Made by a program: the position numbers and the translations under genes
Notes under the pieces: generated by a model
Databases searched by the model: none
Told to the model about the DNA's origin: nothing
The model's input: the letters and a program-made list of their open reading frames with translations, nothing else
Part shown: in pieces, positions 1 through 8,444 of the stretch
Layout of the letters: each line of letters begins with the position of its first letter
Position numbering within the stretch: the stretch's first letter is position 1
Source of the DNA: Phenylobacterium sp. J426
Lineage (GTDB): Bacteria > Pseudomonadota > Alphaproteobacteria > Caulobacterales > Caulobacteraceae
Assembly (NCBI RefSeq): GCF_024699945.1
Contig: NZ_JAJOMY010000001.1
Location: 1-64,000 of the forward strand
DNA: 64,000 nt
Reading direction: 5' to 3'

Positions 1-208
1 AGCCCCGCGCGTGCGCCCATTCGTGGACCCGCAGCGCCTTGCGACCTGCCTTGTCCGGCCAAGCCCTGGCGCTCGGCGGGACCACGAGGTCCAGAGCCGG
101 GATGTAGCGGGCGTAGTACACGCCCTGCGACGGGACGCTCAGATGCTCGCTGCAGAAGCGCCGGACATCCTCGCGTCGATCAAACGGCTGCTCCGTCGTT
201 CGCCCCGG
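1..208 (-). CDS. HExxH (zincin-like, possibly ArdC-type) metallopeptidase fragment
   Basis: An open minus-strand frame runs off the window edge at base 1. It encodes about 69 residues with the flow of a zincin domain: a segment reading YYARYIPALDLVVPP, then, about 25 residues on, VHEWAHARG, which carries a HExxH zinc motif (HEWAH). In ArdC-type antirestriction proteins from plasmids and phages a similar 'lists of residues, then HE..H' layout occurs near the C-terminal metallopeptidase domain. No ATG or GTG start is visible and the frame begins right after a TGA at 209-211, so the 5' part is missing or shifted into another frame. The family call rests on the motif and its surroundings only. 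Confidence 0.42.
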
Positions 209-518
209 TCACGCTAGGGCCGCTCAAATATACCGCAGGTGGTATGTCGTCGCCATTTATCAGCCCAAGTGGTGATTTGGCCCATACGGGTCCTGTGTAT
301 CGATAAAATCCGGCTTAACTAAAAGAGTATTATTACAACCGCTAGTCTTTGGACGTGTTTTGACATGCGGCGCCCAGCCGGGCGTCGCAGACAAAGTTCT
401 ATCTTGGTCATGTCATTCACACACTCTTGAGCCGGCGGTGGCTCAAGAACGCGACGGGCTAGAAGACGCGCTCCGCGACCCCGATCCTGTCGCCGGCGCT
501 GACCGGCACACGGCGGCT
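209..518. other. Intergenic stretch without a recognisable gene
   Basis: This 310-base stretch is richer in A and T than its surroundings and holds no convincing coding frame. Two inverted repeats are visible: ATACC-N6-GGTAT at 230-245, and a 9-bp stem with one G-U pair and an AGCC loop at 367-388. Neither is followed by a T run on either strand, so neither is a clear intrinsic terminator. The stretch lies between a truncated peptidase fragment and a broken gene, and could be a junction of transferred DNA. Confidence 0.4.
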
Positions 519-1392
519 TCACGCGCGGGGCGAAGCCGCGGCTCGCTCCGCGCAAGAGCTCCGCCGCACCACCGCCGCCAGAGCGCCGAGGCCTAGCCAC
601 CAGCCGAGCACCGGGCTCAGGCCCGCCCGCCAGCGGGTCGGGAAGGCGCCGAGGAAGGGCATCAGGGCGGTGAGCAGCGGGTAGACGCTGAGCGCAAAGC
701 CCGCGGCCTGCGCGTCGGCCCCGCCATTCCCGCGCCAGGACGCCGGGCGCTGCAGCGGCCGCCGGGAGCGCCACCAGGGCGAACCCTGCCGCCGTCGGGG
801 GGCAGCGGCGTAAGGCGAGCTGCAGGATCTGTTCGACTTCCGGGACCGGCTCCAACGGATCAGGGCGCAGCCGCGACGGCAGCCAGCGCCGCCGACAGGG
901 CGGCGAAGGCGCGGCGCCTCCGGGCGCCTTCGCCGCGGCGCAGCGCCAGGGCGATCAACGCCGCAGCGAAAGCTGTCGCTTGCGAAGCGTCCGGCTGGAG
1001 GACCAGCGGTCCGAGGCCGCCAGGCCGCCAGCCAGAACCACAACCGCTGCCGCATGACCGCGACCGACACCAGCGCCGCCCGGCGCCAGCAGCATCGCCA
1101 CGTTGACGGTCAGCGGCCCTAATCCCGACCCATCGATGGACGCCCAGCTGCCCCGCACTGGCGAACGTGACGACCAGGCCTGCCACCGAGGCGACAAGCA
1201 CGCCTGCGAGAAGCGCGCGCGGCCCATCGCGCGATGGCCAAGGCGACGAGACCCGCCCCCAGCCAAGCCGCCAGGTTCCGTCCCCCAGACACTGGCTGGG
1301 ACGTCATGCCGGGCGCAGATCCAGGCTCCCGCAGCCACGGCGGCCAGCGACATCAACCCGAACGCCAGCGACAGCCTCTGGGCCTCTCTCAT
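519..1392 (-). pseudogene. Polytopic membrane protein gene, multiply frameshifted
   Basis: The minus strand encodes a hydrophobic protein, but only by switching frame about seven times in 870 bases. It begins with ATG at 1392 (MREAQRLSLAFGLMSLAAVAAG). The pieces continue with hydrophobic runs such as NLAAWLGAGLVALAIARWAA, LVASVAGLVVTFASAGQ, GPLTVNVAMLLAP, RQRLWFWLAAW, ATAFAAALIALALR and PVLGWWLGLGALAAVVRR. About eight membrane segments can be pieced together. A GVHRWVGIGPL-like segment is faintly reminiscent of FtsW/RodA loops, but the length and the rest do not support that family. Frame breaks are far denser than in the rest of the window, so this is either a decayed gene or a badly sequenced stretch near a contig end. 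Function unknown. Confidence 0.5.
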
Positions 1393-1500
1393 CTCGCCTC
1401 GCCATCTGGGCAGGTACGGCCATCCGCCGACCTCGCATTGAGGCGGCCAAGGTGCTTACCCGGATCTTAACGAGCCGCTTCGCAGCCCGACGGATCGCCT

Positions 1501-2204
1501 CTAGCTGCGGGCGTACTGTCCGGTCGCCGAGAGGATCGAGCGCTGCTCTTCGAGAGACCGGAGAGGCCGCCCTCGATGGTCTCCCTTCCGCAGATCGAGC
1601 GCCCAACGTCCATGCCGCGCTGGACCGCCGGACGGGCGCCGATCTCCTTGGCCCAGCGGGCGAGGTTGGGCTCCGCGGGCCGCAGCTCGATCTGGCGCAA
1701 CACATACGGATAGGTGGCGATGTCGGCGACGGTGTAGTCCTCGCCCCCAGGAACCGACTCTGCGCCAGCCACTCGTCCAGCACCCGAGCAGCCGCTTCGC
1801 CTCGTTGGCGTAGCGGTCGATCGAATAGGGGTGCTTGTCCTTGGCGTAGAAGCTGAAGTGCGCATTCTGGCCGAACATCGGGCCCACGCCCGGCATCTGG
1901 AACATCAGCCACTGGTGGCAGATCGCCCGCGCTCTGGGCTCCGCCGGCACGAAGCCGCCGCCGTGCTTCTCGCCGAGGTACCAGAGGATGGCGCCGGACT
2001 CGGCCAGCACGGGCTCGCCGCCCGGGCCGTCCGGGTCGACGATGACCGGCTGCTTGTTGTTGGGGTTCAGCTTCGGGAAGTCGGGCTTGAACTGGTCGCC
2101 GGCCAGGATGTCCACCAGGCGATACTCGTACTCGAGCCCCAGCTCCTCCAACAGGATGGCGACCTTCCGGCCGTTGGGCGTCGGACCCCGTAGAAGGTGA
2201 TCAT
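1501..2204 (-). CDS. Glutathione S-transferase, Nu/Ure2p-like (frameshifted)
   Basis: Cytosolic GST of about 230 residues. The reading frame starts at ATG 2204 (MITFYGV), shifts, and continues as TPNGRKVAILLEELGLEYEY, the thioredoxin-fold start of Nu/Ure2p-like GSTs. ESGAILWYL marks the glutathione gamma-Glu site. The C-terminal helical domain (GEDYTVADIATYPYVLRQIE, ARWAKEIGARPAVQRG) is in a second frame and the tail (EEQRSIL..QYARS) in a third. About four or five single-base indels are needed, mostly in short G or C runs, which fits sequence error. The start overlaps the MarR stop as ATGA, so it is the last gene of the 4762-1501 operon. It is a distant paralogue of the GST at 14443-15171. 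Expected role: conjugation or thiol-disulfide chemistry on catabolic intermediates. Confidence 0.75.
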
Positions 2205-2651
2205 GCGGTTTCCTCGCTTGTGTCGCGTGACAGGTTCTCGCTCATCCGACGCAGAACGCTGAGGGTGATGCGAAGCTCTTCGGGATCGATGCCCTCGGCG
2301 GCCAGGGTGTTGATGCGGCCGGCGATCGGCAGAAGCTCCGCCTTAAGCCGCTCGCCTTCCGGGGTGAGATGGACGTTCTGCTTGCGGCGGTCCTCGGCGT
2401 TGCGCTGGCGACGGATAAGGCCGGCCTTCGTCATCCCCGTTCAGCGTTGTCACCGCAGTCGGCTCGGTGACGTTGTTGAGCTGCGACAGCCGCTTCTGGG
2501 TCGCTCCGTTCTCCTGCCACAGCGCCCGCAGGAAGCCCCAGAAACCCGCCGACACCTTGTGCTCGGCCAGGTGTTCGGTCAGCACCCGCTCGAAGGCGCG
2601 GTGACAGCGGCGGACCTGGAAGCCCAGGCTGTCTTCGGGCTTCACGTCCAT
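2201..2651 (-). CDS. MarR-family transcriptional regulator (one frameshift)
   Basis: Winged-helix MarR protein of about 150 residues, probably the local regulator of the phthalate-type operon. The N-terminal part (MDVKPEDSLGFQVRRCHRAF, then LTEHLAEHKVSAGFWGFLRALW) is the dimerisation helix. The recognition-helix part has QKRLSQLNNVTEPTAVTTLNG. The frame then shifts at about 2435 and resumes with the wing, MTKAGLIRRQRNAEDRRKQN, and the last helices. The DRR motif of the MarR wing is intact. Its ATG at 2651 shares a base with the upstream stop (TGATG), and its own stop overlaps the GST start (ATGA), which implies translational coupling. Similar in build to the MarR protein at 24086-24571. Confidence 0.82.
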
Positions 2652-3643
2652 CAGATCTTGAACGCTTCGAAGGTCTCGGGCGCAAACAGCTCTTCCACCG
2701 TCAACCGCCGCTTCGAGAGCCCCTGCTCGTGGTGGTAGCGCAGGAAGGTGTCGAGCACCGCGCGGTTGTCCGCGACGCCGTACGGCCACCAGTTCGACCC
2801 CAACACGGAGACCGCCTCCTCCACCGCCGCCACCTGCCACGGCAGCATGGAGATCATCGCCGAGGTCACCTTGAGGTTGTCGTAGGCGATCGCCTGAGCG
2901 GCCTCGAACGCCTTCAGCAGCGACCGGGCGATCCAGCGGTTCTGCTCATAGACGTCCCGCCGCAACGCGATGACGTGCATCGGCGGGAAGAAGCCGGTCC
3001 GCCTGAAGTAGTCCTTCTCGACCTCGACGAAGTTCGGGAACAGCCGCTTCACGTCGTCGGGCCGCGAATAAAACGTGGACGGCGTCCGGGCCGTGTGTAG
3101 GGCGTCGATCTCGCCGTCGGCCAACATCTGGGCCAGGGTCTTGTCCGGACCGATCGGCGTGACCCTGAATTGCGGCGGCAGGCTCAGCTTCAGCTTCTCG
3201 TCGCGGCCCGGCTCTTCCTCGCCGCCCGTGAAGTAGTCCACGCTGTCCGGCGCGACGCCGTACTCGTCGGACAGGATGCCCCGGATCCAGACCGGCGCGG
3301 TCATCTGGTACTCCGGCACGCCCACCCGCTTGCCGACCAGATCCTTCGCCTCGCGGATGCCGCTCTTCGCCGAGACGAAGATGCAGGAATGCCGGAAGAA
3401 CCGCGACGGGAAGACCGGAATGGCGATGAACGCCGGATCCTCCTTGTGCAGCGAAACGCAGTAGGACGACAGGGACATCTCCGAGGCGTCGAACTCGCGC
3501 CCGCGCAGCATGCGGAAGAACGTTTCCTCCACGTCCAGCGGCAGGAGATTGAGATCGATGCCCTCGGGCTGCACGCGGCCGTCGGCCAGCGCCCGCGTCC
3601 GGTCATAGTCCCAGCAGGCGAGCGTCAGGCTCAGGCGACTCAT
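2651..3643 (-). CDS. 4,5-dihydroxyphthalate decarboxylase-like protein (Pht5-like)
   Basis: Intact 330-residue protein resembling 4,5-dihydroxyphthalate decarboxylase, which has a periplasmic-binding-protein-like fold but no signal peptide and acts in the cytoplasm. It starts MSRLSLTLACWDYDRTRALADG and contains the family features GIDLNLLPLDVEETFFRML, EMSLSSYCVSL, FPSRFFRHSCIFV, GKRVGVPEYQMTAPVWIRGIL and DGEIDALHTARTP. Known Pht5 converts 4,5-dihydroxyphthalate to protocatechuate. The start ATG at 3643 has a strong ribosome site (GGGAGGAA). It overlaps the Gfo/Idh stop as ATGA, and its stop overlaps the MarR start. Neighbours of Pht4 and Pht3 type support the role, but the same family is also found with other aromatic acids, so the exact substrate is open. 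Confidence 0.72.
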   Translation of the reverse strand: MSRLSLTLACWDYDRTRALADGRVQPEGIDLNLLPLDVEETFFRMLRGREFDASEMSLSSYCVSLHKEDPAFIAIPVFPSRFFRHSCIFVSAKSGIREAKDLVGKRVGVPEYQMTAPVWIRGILSDEYGVAPDSVDYFTGGEEEPGRDEKLKLSLPPQFRVTPIGPDKTLAQMLADGEIDALHTARTPSTFYSRPDDVKRLFPNFVEVEKDYFRRTGFFPPMHVIALRRDVYEQNRWIARSLLKAFEAAQAIAYDNLKVTSAMISMLPWQVAAVEEAVSVLGSNWWPYGVADNRAVLDTFLRYHHEQGLSKRRLTVEELFAPETFEAFKI

Positions 3644-4762
3644 CGGGTTCCTCCCAGGGCGACCTCCCGCCCCTCCTCGCTCGATTGGATGATGGCCAGG
3701 CAAGCGGCGAGGTTGGCCTCGCCCCAGGCCCCGCCGTGCCGCGGCGGCCGCCCGTCGACAACCGCCGTCCAGAACTCGTCGATCACCCCTGGCGCGGGAC
3801 CGCCGTCGGCGGCACGGGGACGACTTCCCGCGTGTCGCCGTAGATCTCGACCGCGTGCGGCGTGGGGCGCAGGTCGGCCCGCTCGCAGCTCGCCAGGACG
3901 AAGCCGAAGTGCTCGTGGCCGACCCGCTGGAACTCCGCCGGAGGCCGCTGCCATAGGCCCGCCCCCGCTTCAGCGCGGCCTCGTCGCCTGCGGCCAGCCG
4001 GGCCCGCGCCGCCCCGTAGTCGGCCGCCGAGCGCGCCTGGCCCACCTCGCCCACCCAGTGCATCAGGGCGTCGGTATCGTACCGGCCGTGGCCCGAATAG
4101 GTGAGCTGGGCCGAAGCGCCGCCTTCGAAGGTCAGCATGGCCTGGTAGGCGCCCGCCGCCTCGCCCATCACCCGAGCCCGAACGCTGCGGACCTCGGCGC
4201 CGGCCAACCGCATGGCGATGTCGACCTGGTGCGCCGCCTGGCTCAGCACCACGCCCGCCGCCCGCTCCTCGGGTGTCCGCGGCCGGTCGAGGAAGTCGGT
4301 GAAGGTCATCAGCGTCAGCATCCGCAGCCGCCCATAGGCGCCGCCGGCGATCAGGTCCGCGGCTGCGGCGACCGGCGGGTCGTAGCCATGGCTCGGCCCC
4401 ACCTGGAGGATCACGTCCGCGGCGGTGGCCGCGGCCCTCATCGCCCGCGCGTCGTCCCGGCTCAGCGCCATGGGCTTCTCGACCAGGATGTGCCTGCCGG
4501 CGTTCGCCGCCGCGATCGCCTGGGCGGCGTGCAGGCCGTGGGGCGAGGCGATGTAGACCGCCTCCACCGCCGGATCCGCCAGCAGCGCCTCGGCGTCGGG
4601 ATAGGTCTGGCCGCCGAATTCCGCCTCGAACGCCCCGCGCGCCTCCGGCCGCGGATCCGCCGCCGCGACCAGCGCCACCCGCGGGTCGGCGAACATCGCC
4701 CGGCTCAGCACGAAGCCGCGCGACAGCCCGATGACCCCGAAGCGGATGATGCGGTCAGCCAT
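3640..4762 (-). CDS. Gfo/Idh/MocA oxidoreductase (Pht4-like; frameshifted)
   Basis: NAD(P)-dependent dehydrogenase of about 373 residues. The N-terminal Rossmann fold is clear (RFGVIGLSRGFVLSRAMF, then AAADPRPEARGAF). EKPMALSRDDARAM carries the conserved EKP lysine, and SQAAHQVDIAMRLAG the catalytic-site histidine region (H..D). The frame breaks at about 3950 and again near 3800; the tail reads VIDEFWTAVVDGRPPRHGG in a second frame. In phthalate catabolism Pht4, a member of this family, oxidises cis-4,5-dihydro-4,5-dihydroxyphthalate to 4,5-dihydroxyphthalate, which is what the decarboxylase-like product of the next gene would use. First gene of a minus-strand operon with ATGA coupling to 2651-3643. 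Confidence 0.75.
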
Positions 4763-4868
4763 GCCCTTCCCGTCGCCGCCCGCCGAAGCGCCTTCTGGAC
4801 ACTGCGGACCCCGGCTGATTAAATACTTCGAGTTCTAAGTTCTTTGCAACGACGGCCGTGACCCCGCC
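4763..4868. promoter_or_regulatory. Divergent promoter region of the phthalate-type genes
   Basis: This 106-base gap separates the Gfo/Idh operon (minus) from the Rieske oxygenase (plus). An AT-rich core at 4817-4847 is unlike the flanking GC-rich DNA. On the minus strand TTGCAA (4848-4843) lies 18 bases before TATTTAAT (4824-4817), a plausible -35/-10 pair for the operon. The core also holds the inverted repeat ACTT-N8-AAGT (4825-4840), a candidate operator for the MarR regulator encoded downstream. Promoter and operator are inferred from base composition and symmetry only. Confidence 0.45.
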
Positions 4869-6145
4869 ATGAGACCTGCCGACAACGACCTCCTCTGCCG
4901 CGTCGAAGGCGACGCCCCGATGGGCCGGATCATGCGCCAGCACTGGCTGCCCGTCTGCATGTCTGAAGAGCTGGTCTCCGACGGCGCGCCGGTGAAGAGC
5001 CGCCTGCTCGGCGTCGACCTGGTCGCCTTCCGCGACACCAAGGGCGTGGTCGGCGTCCTCGACGAACGCTGTCCGCACCGCGGCGCGTCGCTGGCGTTCG
5101 GCCGGAACGAGGACTGCGGCCTGCGCTGCCTGTACCATGGCTGGAAATTCGCCGCCGGACGGCGAGATCGTCGACATGGCGTCCGAGCCCGCCGACAGCC
5201 GCATGCGCAACCTGCGCGCCCGCGCCTACCCGGCCCACGAGGCCGGAGGGTTCGTCTGGGCCTGGCTGGGGGAGGCCGACGCCGTCCGGCCGTTCGAGAC
5301 GCCAGCCTGGGCTCCGACGCCCGACACCAACATCGCCATCGTCAAGATGCATGCAGCCTGCAACTGGGCCCAGGTGCTGGAGGGCTCGATCGACAGCGCC
5401 CACTCCTCCAGCCTGCACTCGACCAACATGCCGACCGCCGAGGTCGAGGGCTCGACAGCGACCGACACCGCCTGGCTGCGGCCGTCCAACGACAAGGCCC
5501 CGCGCCTCGAAGCCGAGGTCACCGACTACGGCTTCCACTACGCCGCCCTGCGTCGCCCGATCCGCGATCCCGAGACCCACGTCTATGTCCGCAGCACGGT
5601 CTTCATCGCGCCCTTCACGGTGCTCATCCCGCCGAACGACAAGTACAACCTGGCCCAGATGCTGGTGCCGGTCGATGACGTGAACTGCATGTTCTACTGG
5701 ATCGCCTGGCATCCGACGGGCGGCATCGGCCAGGACGCCTGGCGGAAGTTCTGCGCCGCCGTGCCCGGCGTCGACCTGAACGCCGACTGGACCAAGAAGC
5801 GCAACCTCCAGAACCATTTCCTGCAGGACCGCGCCGCCATGGCCGCCGGCGACTTCACCGGCATCGAGGGCATCCCGGCCCAGGACATGGCCATGTGGGA
5901 GAGCATGGGCCCGATCGCCGACCGCTCGGAGGACCACCTCGGCTCGTCCGACGTCGCCATCATCCAGTTCCGCCGCCAGATGGTCGCCGCCGCCAAGGCG
6001 GTGCAGAACGGGGAGCCCGCCATCGGCACGACCTCGGCCACGCGCCAGGTCGACCTCGCCTCCTTCGAGGGCGTCGTGCCCAGGACCGCGGATTGGCGGA
6101 CCTTCACGACGCGGAACGCCCGGGGGCGCCGAAGCGGCCGAATAG
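4869..6145 (+). CDS. Rieske non-heme iron oxygenase, phthalate 4,5-dioxygenase-like (frameshifted)
   Basis: Oxygenase component of about 425 residues. The N-terminal Rieske domain has Cys68-x-His70 (CPHRG) and Cys87-x-x-His90 (CLYHGWKF). The frame shifts by one extra G at about 5157, then continues with the catalytic domain, where NWAQVLEGSIDSAHSSSLHS carries the mononuclear-iron Asp and His ligands. A last shift at about 6110 gives a short tail ending with TAG at 6143-6145. This subfamily includes phthalate 4,5-dioxygenase (Pht3/OphA2) and aromatic O-demethylases. It is divergent from the Gfo/Idh and decarboxylase genes, which together would convert phthalate to protocatechuate. No ferredoxin reductase partner lies in the window, so electrons must come from elsewhere. 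Confidence 0.8.
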
Positions 6146-6166
6146 GCCGCCTGGCGCGTCAGCCGG

Positions 6167-8344
6167 CTACATCCGCCAGGTCAGCGTCACGCCGTAGGTC
6201 CGCGGCGGCTGGTAGGGCACCAGCGTCTGCCGGAACAGGCCGAAGTAGGTGACGTAGGTGGCCACCAGCTCGTCCGACAGGTTCTTGCCCCAGACGGCGA
6301 CTTCCCACCGGTCGTCGGGCGAACTGACCGCGATCCGGCCGTCCCAGTTGATGTAGCCTTCCTGCTTCTGCTGCGGGATGTTCGAGGCCTCGAAGTACAT
6401 CTTCGACTGATTGGAATAGTCGACCCGGGCCAGCACGCCCCAGCCGCCGGCCAGCTCGGTCTCGTACTGCACGCCGATGTTGATCTTGTCCTCGGGCGAG
6501 CGCGGCAAGCGGTTGCCGCTGTAATTGGCGGTGGCGCCGGTGGCGAAGCTCTCGAACTTGGCGTTCAGCCAGGCGTAGCTGCCGTCGATCTGGAAGCCGT
6601 CGAACGGCCGGGCCACGAACTCCAGCTCGGCGCCCTCGATCTTCGCGGTCGCGGCGTTGCCGACCACCACGCAGCACAGCGGCACCAGCTGGCTGACCTG
6701 CAGGTCCTTGTAGTCGGTCCTGAACATCGCAAGGTTCAGCCGCAGCCGGTTGTCCAGCCACTGGGTCTTCGCGCCGGCCTCATAGCTCCAGGCGAACTCG
6801 GGATCGTAGGGCGTAGATTGGCTGGCGGCCGTCCCGGCGGTGCCCTGGAAGCCGCCGCTCTTGAAGCCGCGGGCGGCCGAGGCATAGAGCAGGATGTCGT
6901 CGGTCGGCTTCCAGTCCAGGGCGAACCTCGGCGTGAAGGCCTTCCAGCTCTCGTCGGCGGTGACGTCGTAGTCCTCGGCGCCCAGCGGCGGCGGCCGGCC
7001 GGGCCCGCTGATCTTGCGGCCGATGAAGTGGCCCTCCTTCTCCTCCCACGTCATCCGTGCGCCGACGGTGGCCGTGAGGCTCGGCAGGATGTCGTAGCTG
7101 AGCTGGCCGAACAGGGCCGTGCTCTTGGAGTCCACCGCCTGGGGATAGGTGGCGAGGCCCGTCTGGGCCGGCGCCGGGAACTGCTGCAACAGCCAGGCCG
7201 TGCGGTTGATGTCCTCGGTCAGGAAATAGGCGCCCACCTGGCCGCGCAGCCGCGCGTCCATGAGGTCGAAGGCCAGCCGCACCTCCTGGCTGAACTGCTG
7301 GTTCTTCTCGTAGCCGGTCTCGGTCGACTCGATCTGGGTCGGCGGGTTGACCGGATTGGCGAAGAACGGCGTGACGTAGTTCAGCTTCACGTCGCGCAGC
7401 CCGGTGATCGAGGTCAGCGTCCCGACGGGCGTCTTCCAGTTCACTTCGGCGCGGTAGGTCTTCAGCAGCCGGCGCATCACGCCGTCGGTGTAGGCGTTGG
7501 TGATCCGGGGGTCGGGGTTCACGCCCACGCAGTGGACGCCGTTGTTGAAGCTGGTCGGACAGATGTTGTCGCGCGGATTGCCCTTCTGGTCCTGGTCGGT
7601 GACGTCGAAGGCCAGCACCACGTCCAGGGCGTCGGTCGGCCGGAACCGCAGCGCCGCGTGGGCCGTCCTGAGGTCCTCGTTGTTGACGCGGTTGCCCGTG
7701 GTCTCGTTGAACTCGTAACCATCGCGCTTCTTGATCGATGCGCCGCCGGCAACCGCCAGCGTCTCGCTGATCGGCAGGTTGCCGCGGATGTTGAACGCCC
7801 GGCGGTCGTAGTTGCCGAGCTGGCCTTGAATGCGCAGCGCCGGCTCGTCGTCGGGCTTGCGGGTGACGAACTGCACCAGGCCGCCGATGGTGTTCTTGCC
7901 GAACAGGGTGCCCTGCGGACCGCGCAGCACTTCCACCCGCTCGAGGTCGAGGGCGTCGAGATCCGGCGCCCCGCCGCGGCCGGCGTAGATGCCGTCCACG
8001 AACAGCACCACCGAGGGGTCGCCGCCGGCGTTCTGGCTGATCCCCTGGGCCGAGCCGATGCCGCGGATGGCGAAGTTCTGCTGGATGGGATCGACCTTGC
8101 CCATGCTGAAGCCGGGCGTGCGGATGGCGATGTCGTCCAGGGTCTCCACGTTCGACCGCGCCAGGGCCGCGGCGCTGAAGGCCGTCACCGCCACCGGCGC
8201 GTCCTGGAGGTTCTCCTCCACCCGCTGGGCGGTGACGATGATCTCCTCGACCTGAGTTCCGGTCTGAGCCAGGGCTGGCCAGGCGGCGCCCAGAGCCGCC
8301 GCCATGGCGGCCACGGAAGCGCCATACGCGAGACGCGTGGTCAT
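6167..8344 (-). CDS. TonB-dependent outer-membrane receptor
   Basis: Intact receptor of 725 residues. ATG 8344 is chosen because GGGGAGGA lies six bases upstream; in-frame ATGs further up lack one. The first 26 residues form a signal peptide ending near ALAQ. A TonB-box-like stretch, EEIIVTAQRVEENLQDAPVAV, follows, then the plug (LERVEVLRGPQGTLFGKNTIGG) and a 22-strand-type barrel ending in an aromatic/hydrophobic strand (YGVTLTWRM). This is the family expanded in Caulobacter and sphingomonads for import of plant or aromatic compounds rather than only siderophores. Gene order (the MFS carrier lies directly upstream on the same strand, 100 bases away) suggests an outer plus inner membrane uptake pair. 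Confidence 0.9.
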   Translation of the reverse strand: MTTRLAYGASVAAMAAALGAAWPALAQTGTQVEEIIVTAQRVEENLQDAPVAVTAFSAAALARSNVETLDDIAIRTPGFSMGKVDPIQQNFAIRGIGSAQGISQNAGGDPSVVLFVDGIYAGRGGAPDLDALDLERVEVLRGPQGTLFGKNTIGGLVQFVTRKPDDEPALRIQGQLGNYDRRAFNIRGNLPISETLAVAGGASIKKRDGYEFNETTGNRVNNEDLRTAHAALRFRPTDALDVVLAFDVTDQDQKGNPRDNICPTSFNNGVHCVGVNPDPRITNAYTDGVMRRLLKTYRAEVNWKTPVGTLTSITGLRDVKLNYVTPFFANPVNPPTQIESTETGYEKNQQFSQEVRLAFDLMDARLRGQVGAYFLTEDINRTAWLLQQFPAPAQTGLATYPQAVDSKSTALFGQLSYDILPSLTATVGARMTWEEKEGHFIGRKISGPGRPPPLGAEDYDVTADESWKAFTPRFALDWKPTDDILLYASAARGFKSGGFQGTAGTAASQSTPYDPEFAWSYEAGAKTQWLDNRLRLNLAMFRTDYKDLQVSQLVPLCCVVVGNAATAKIEGAELEFVARPFDGFQIDGSYAWLNAKFESFATGATANYSGNRLPRSPEDKINIGVQYETELAGGWGVLARVDYSNQSKMYFEASNIPQQKQEGYINWDGRIAVSSPDDRWEVAVWGKNLSDELVATYVTYFGLFRQTLVPYQPPRTYGVTLTWRM

Positions 8345-8444
8345 AGCATTCCTCCCCATGTGCGCCCCGTCGCGCGCTGGCGCGGGGCTTGTTGGAAAGG
8401 AAGCTACACCCAATTACATAGAATACTAAGCTTTTGTGCGTCGC

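Noticed and set aside
3170-4822. Long open frame (550 codons, plus strand) opposite the Gfo/Idh and decarboxylase genes
   Set aside because: Composition is Arg/Ala/Gly/Pro-rich without domain motifs; it mirrors real genes whose GC-rich third positions keep the opposite frame open.
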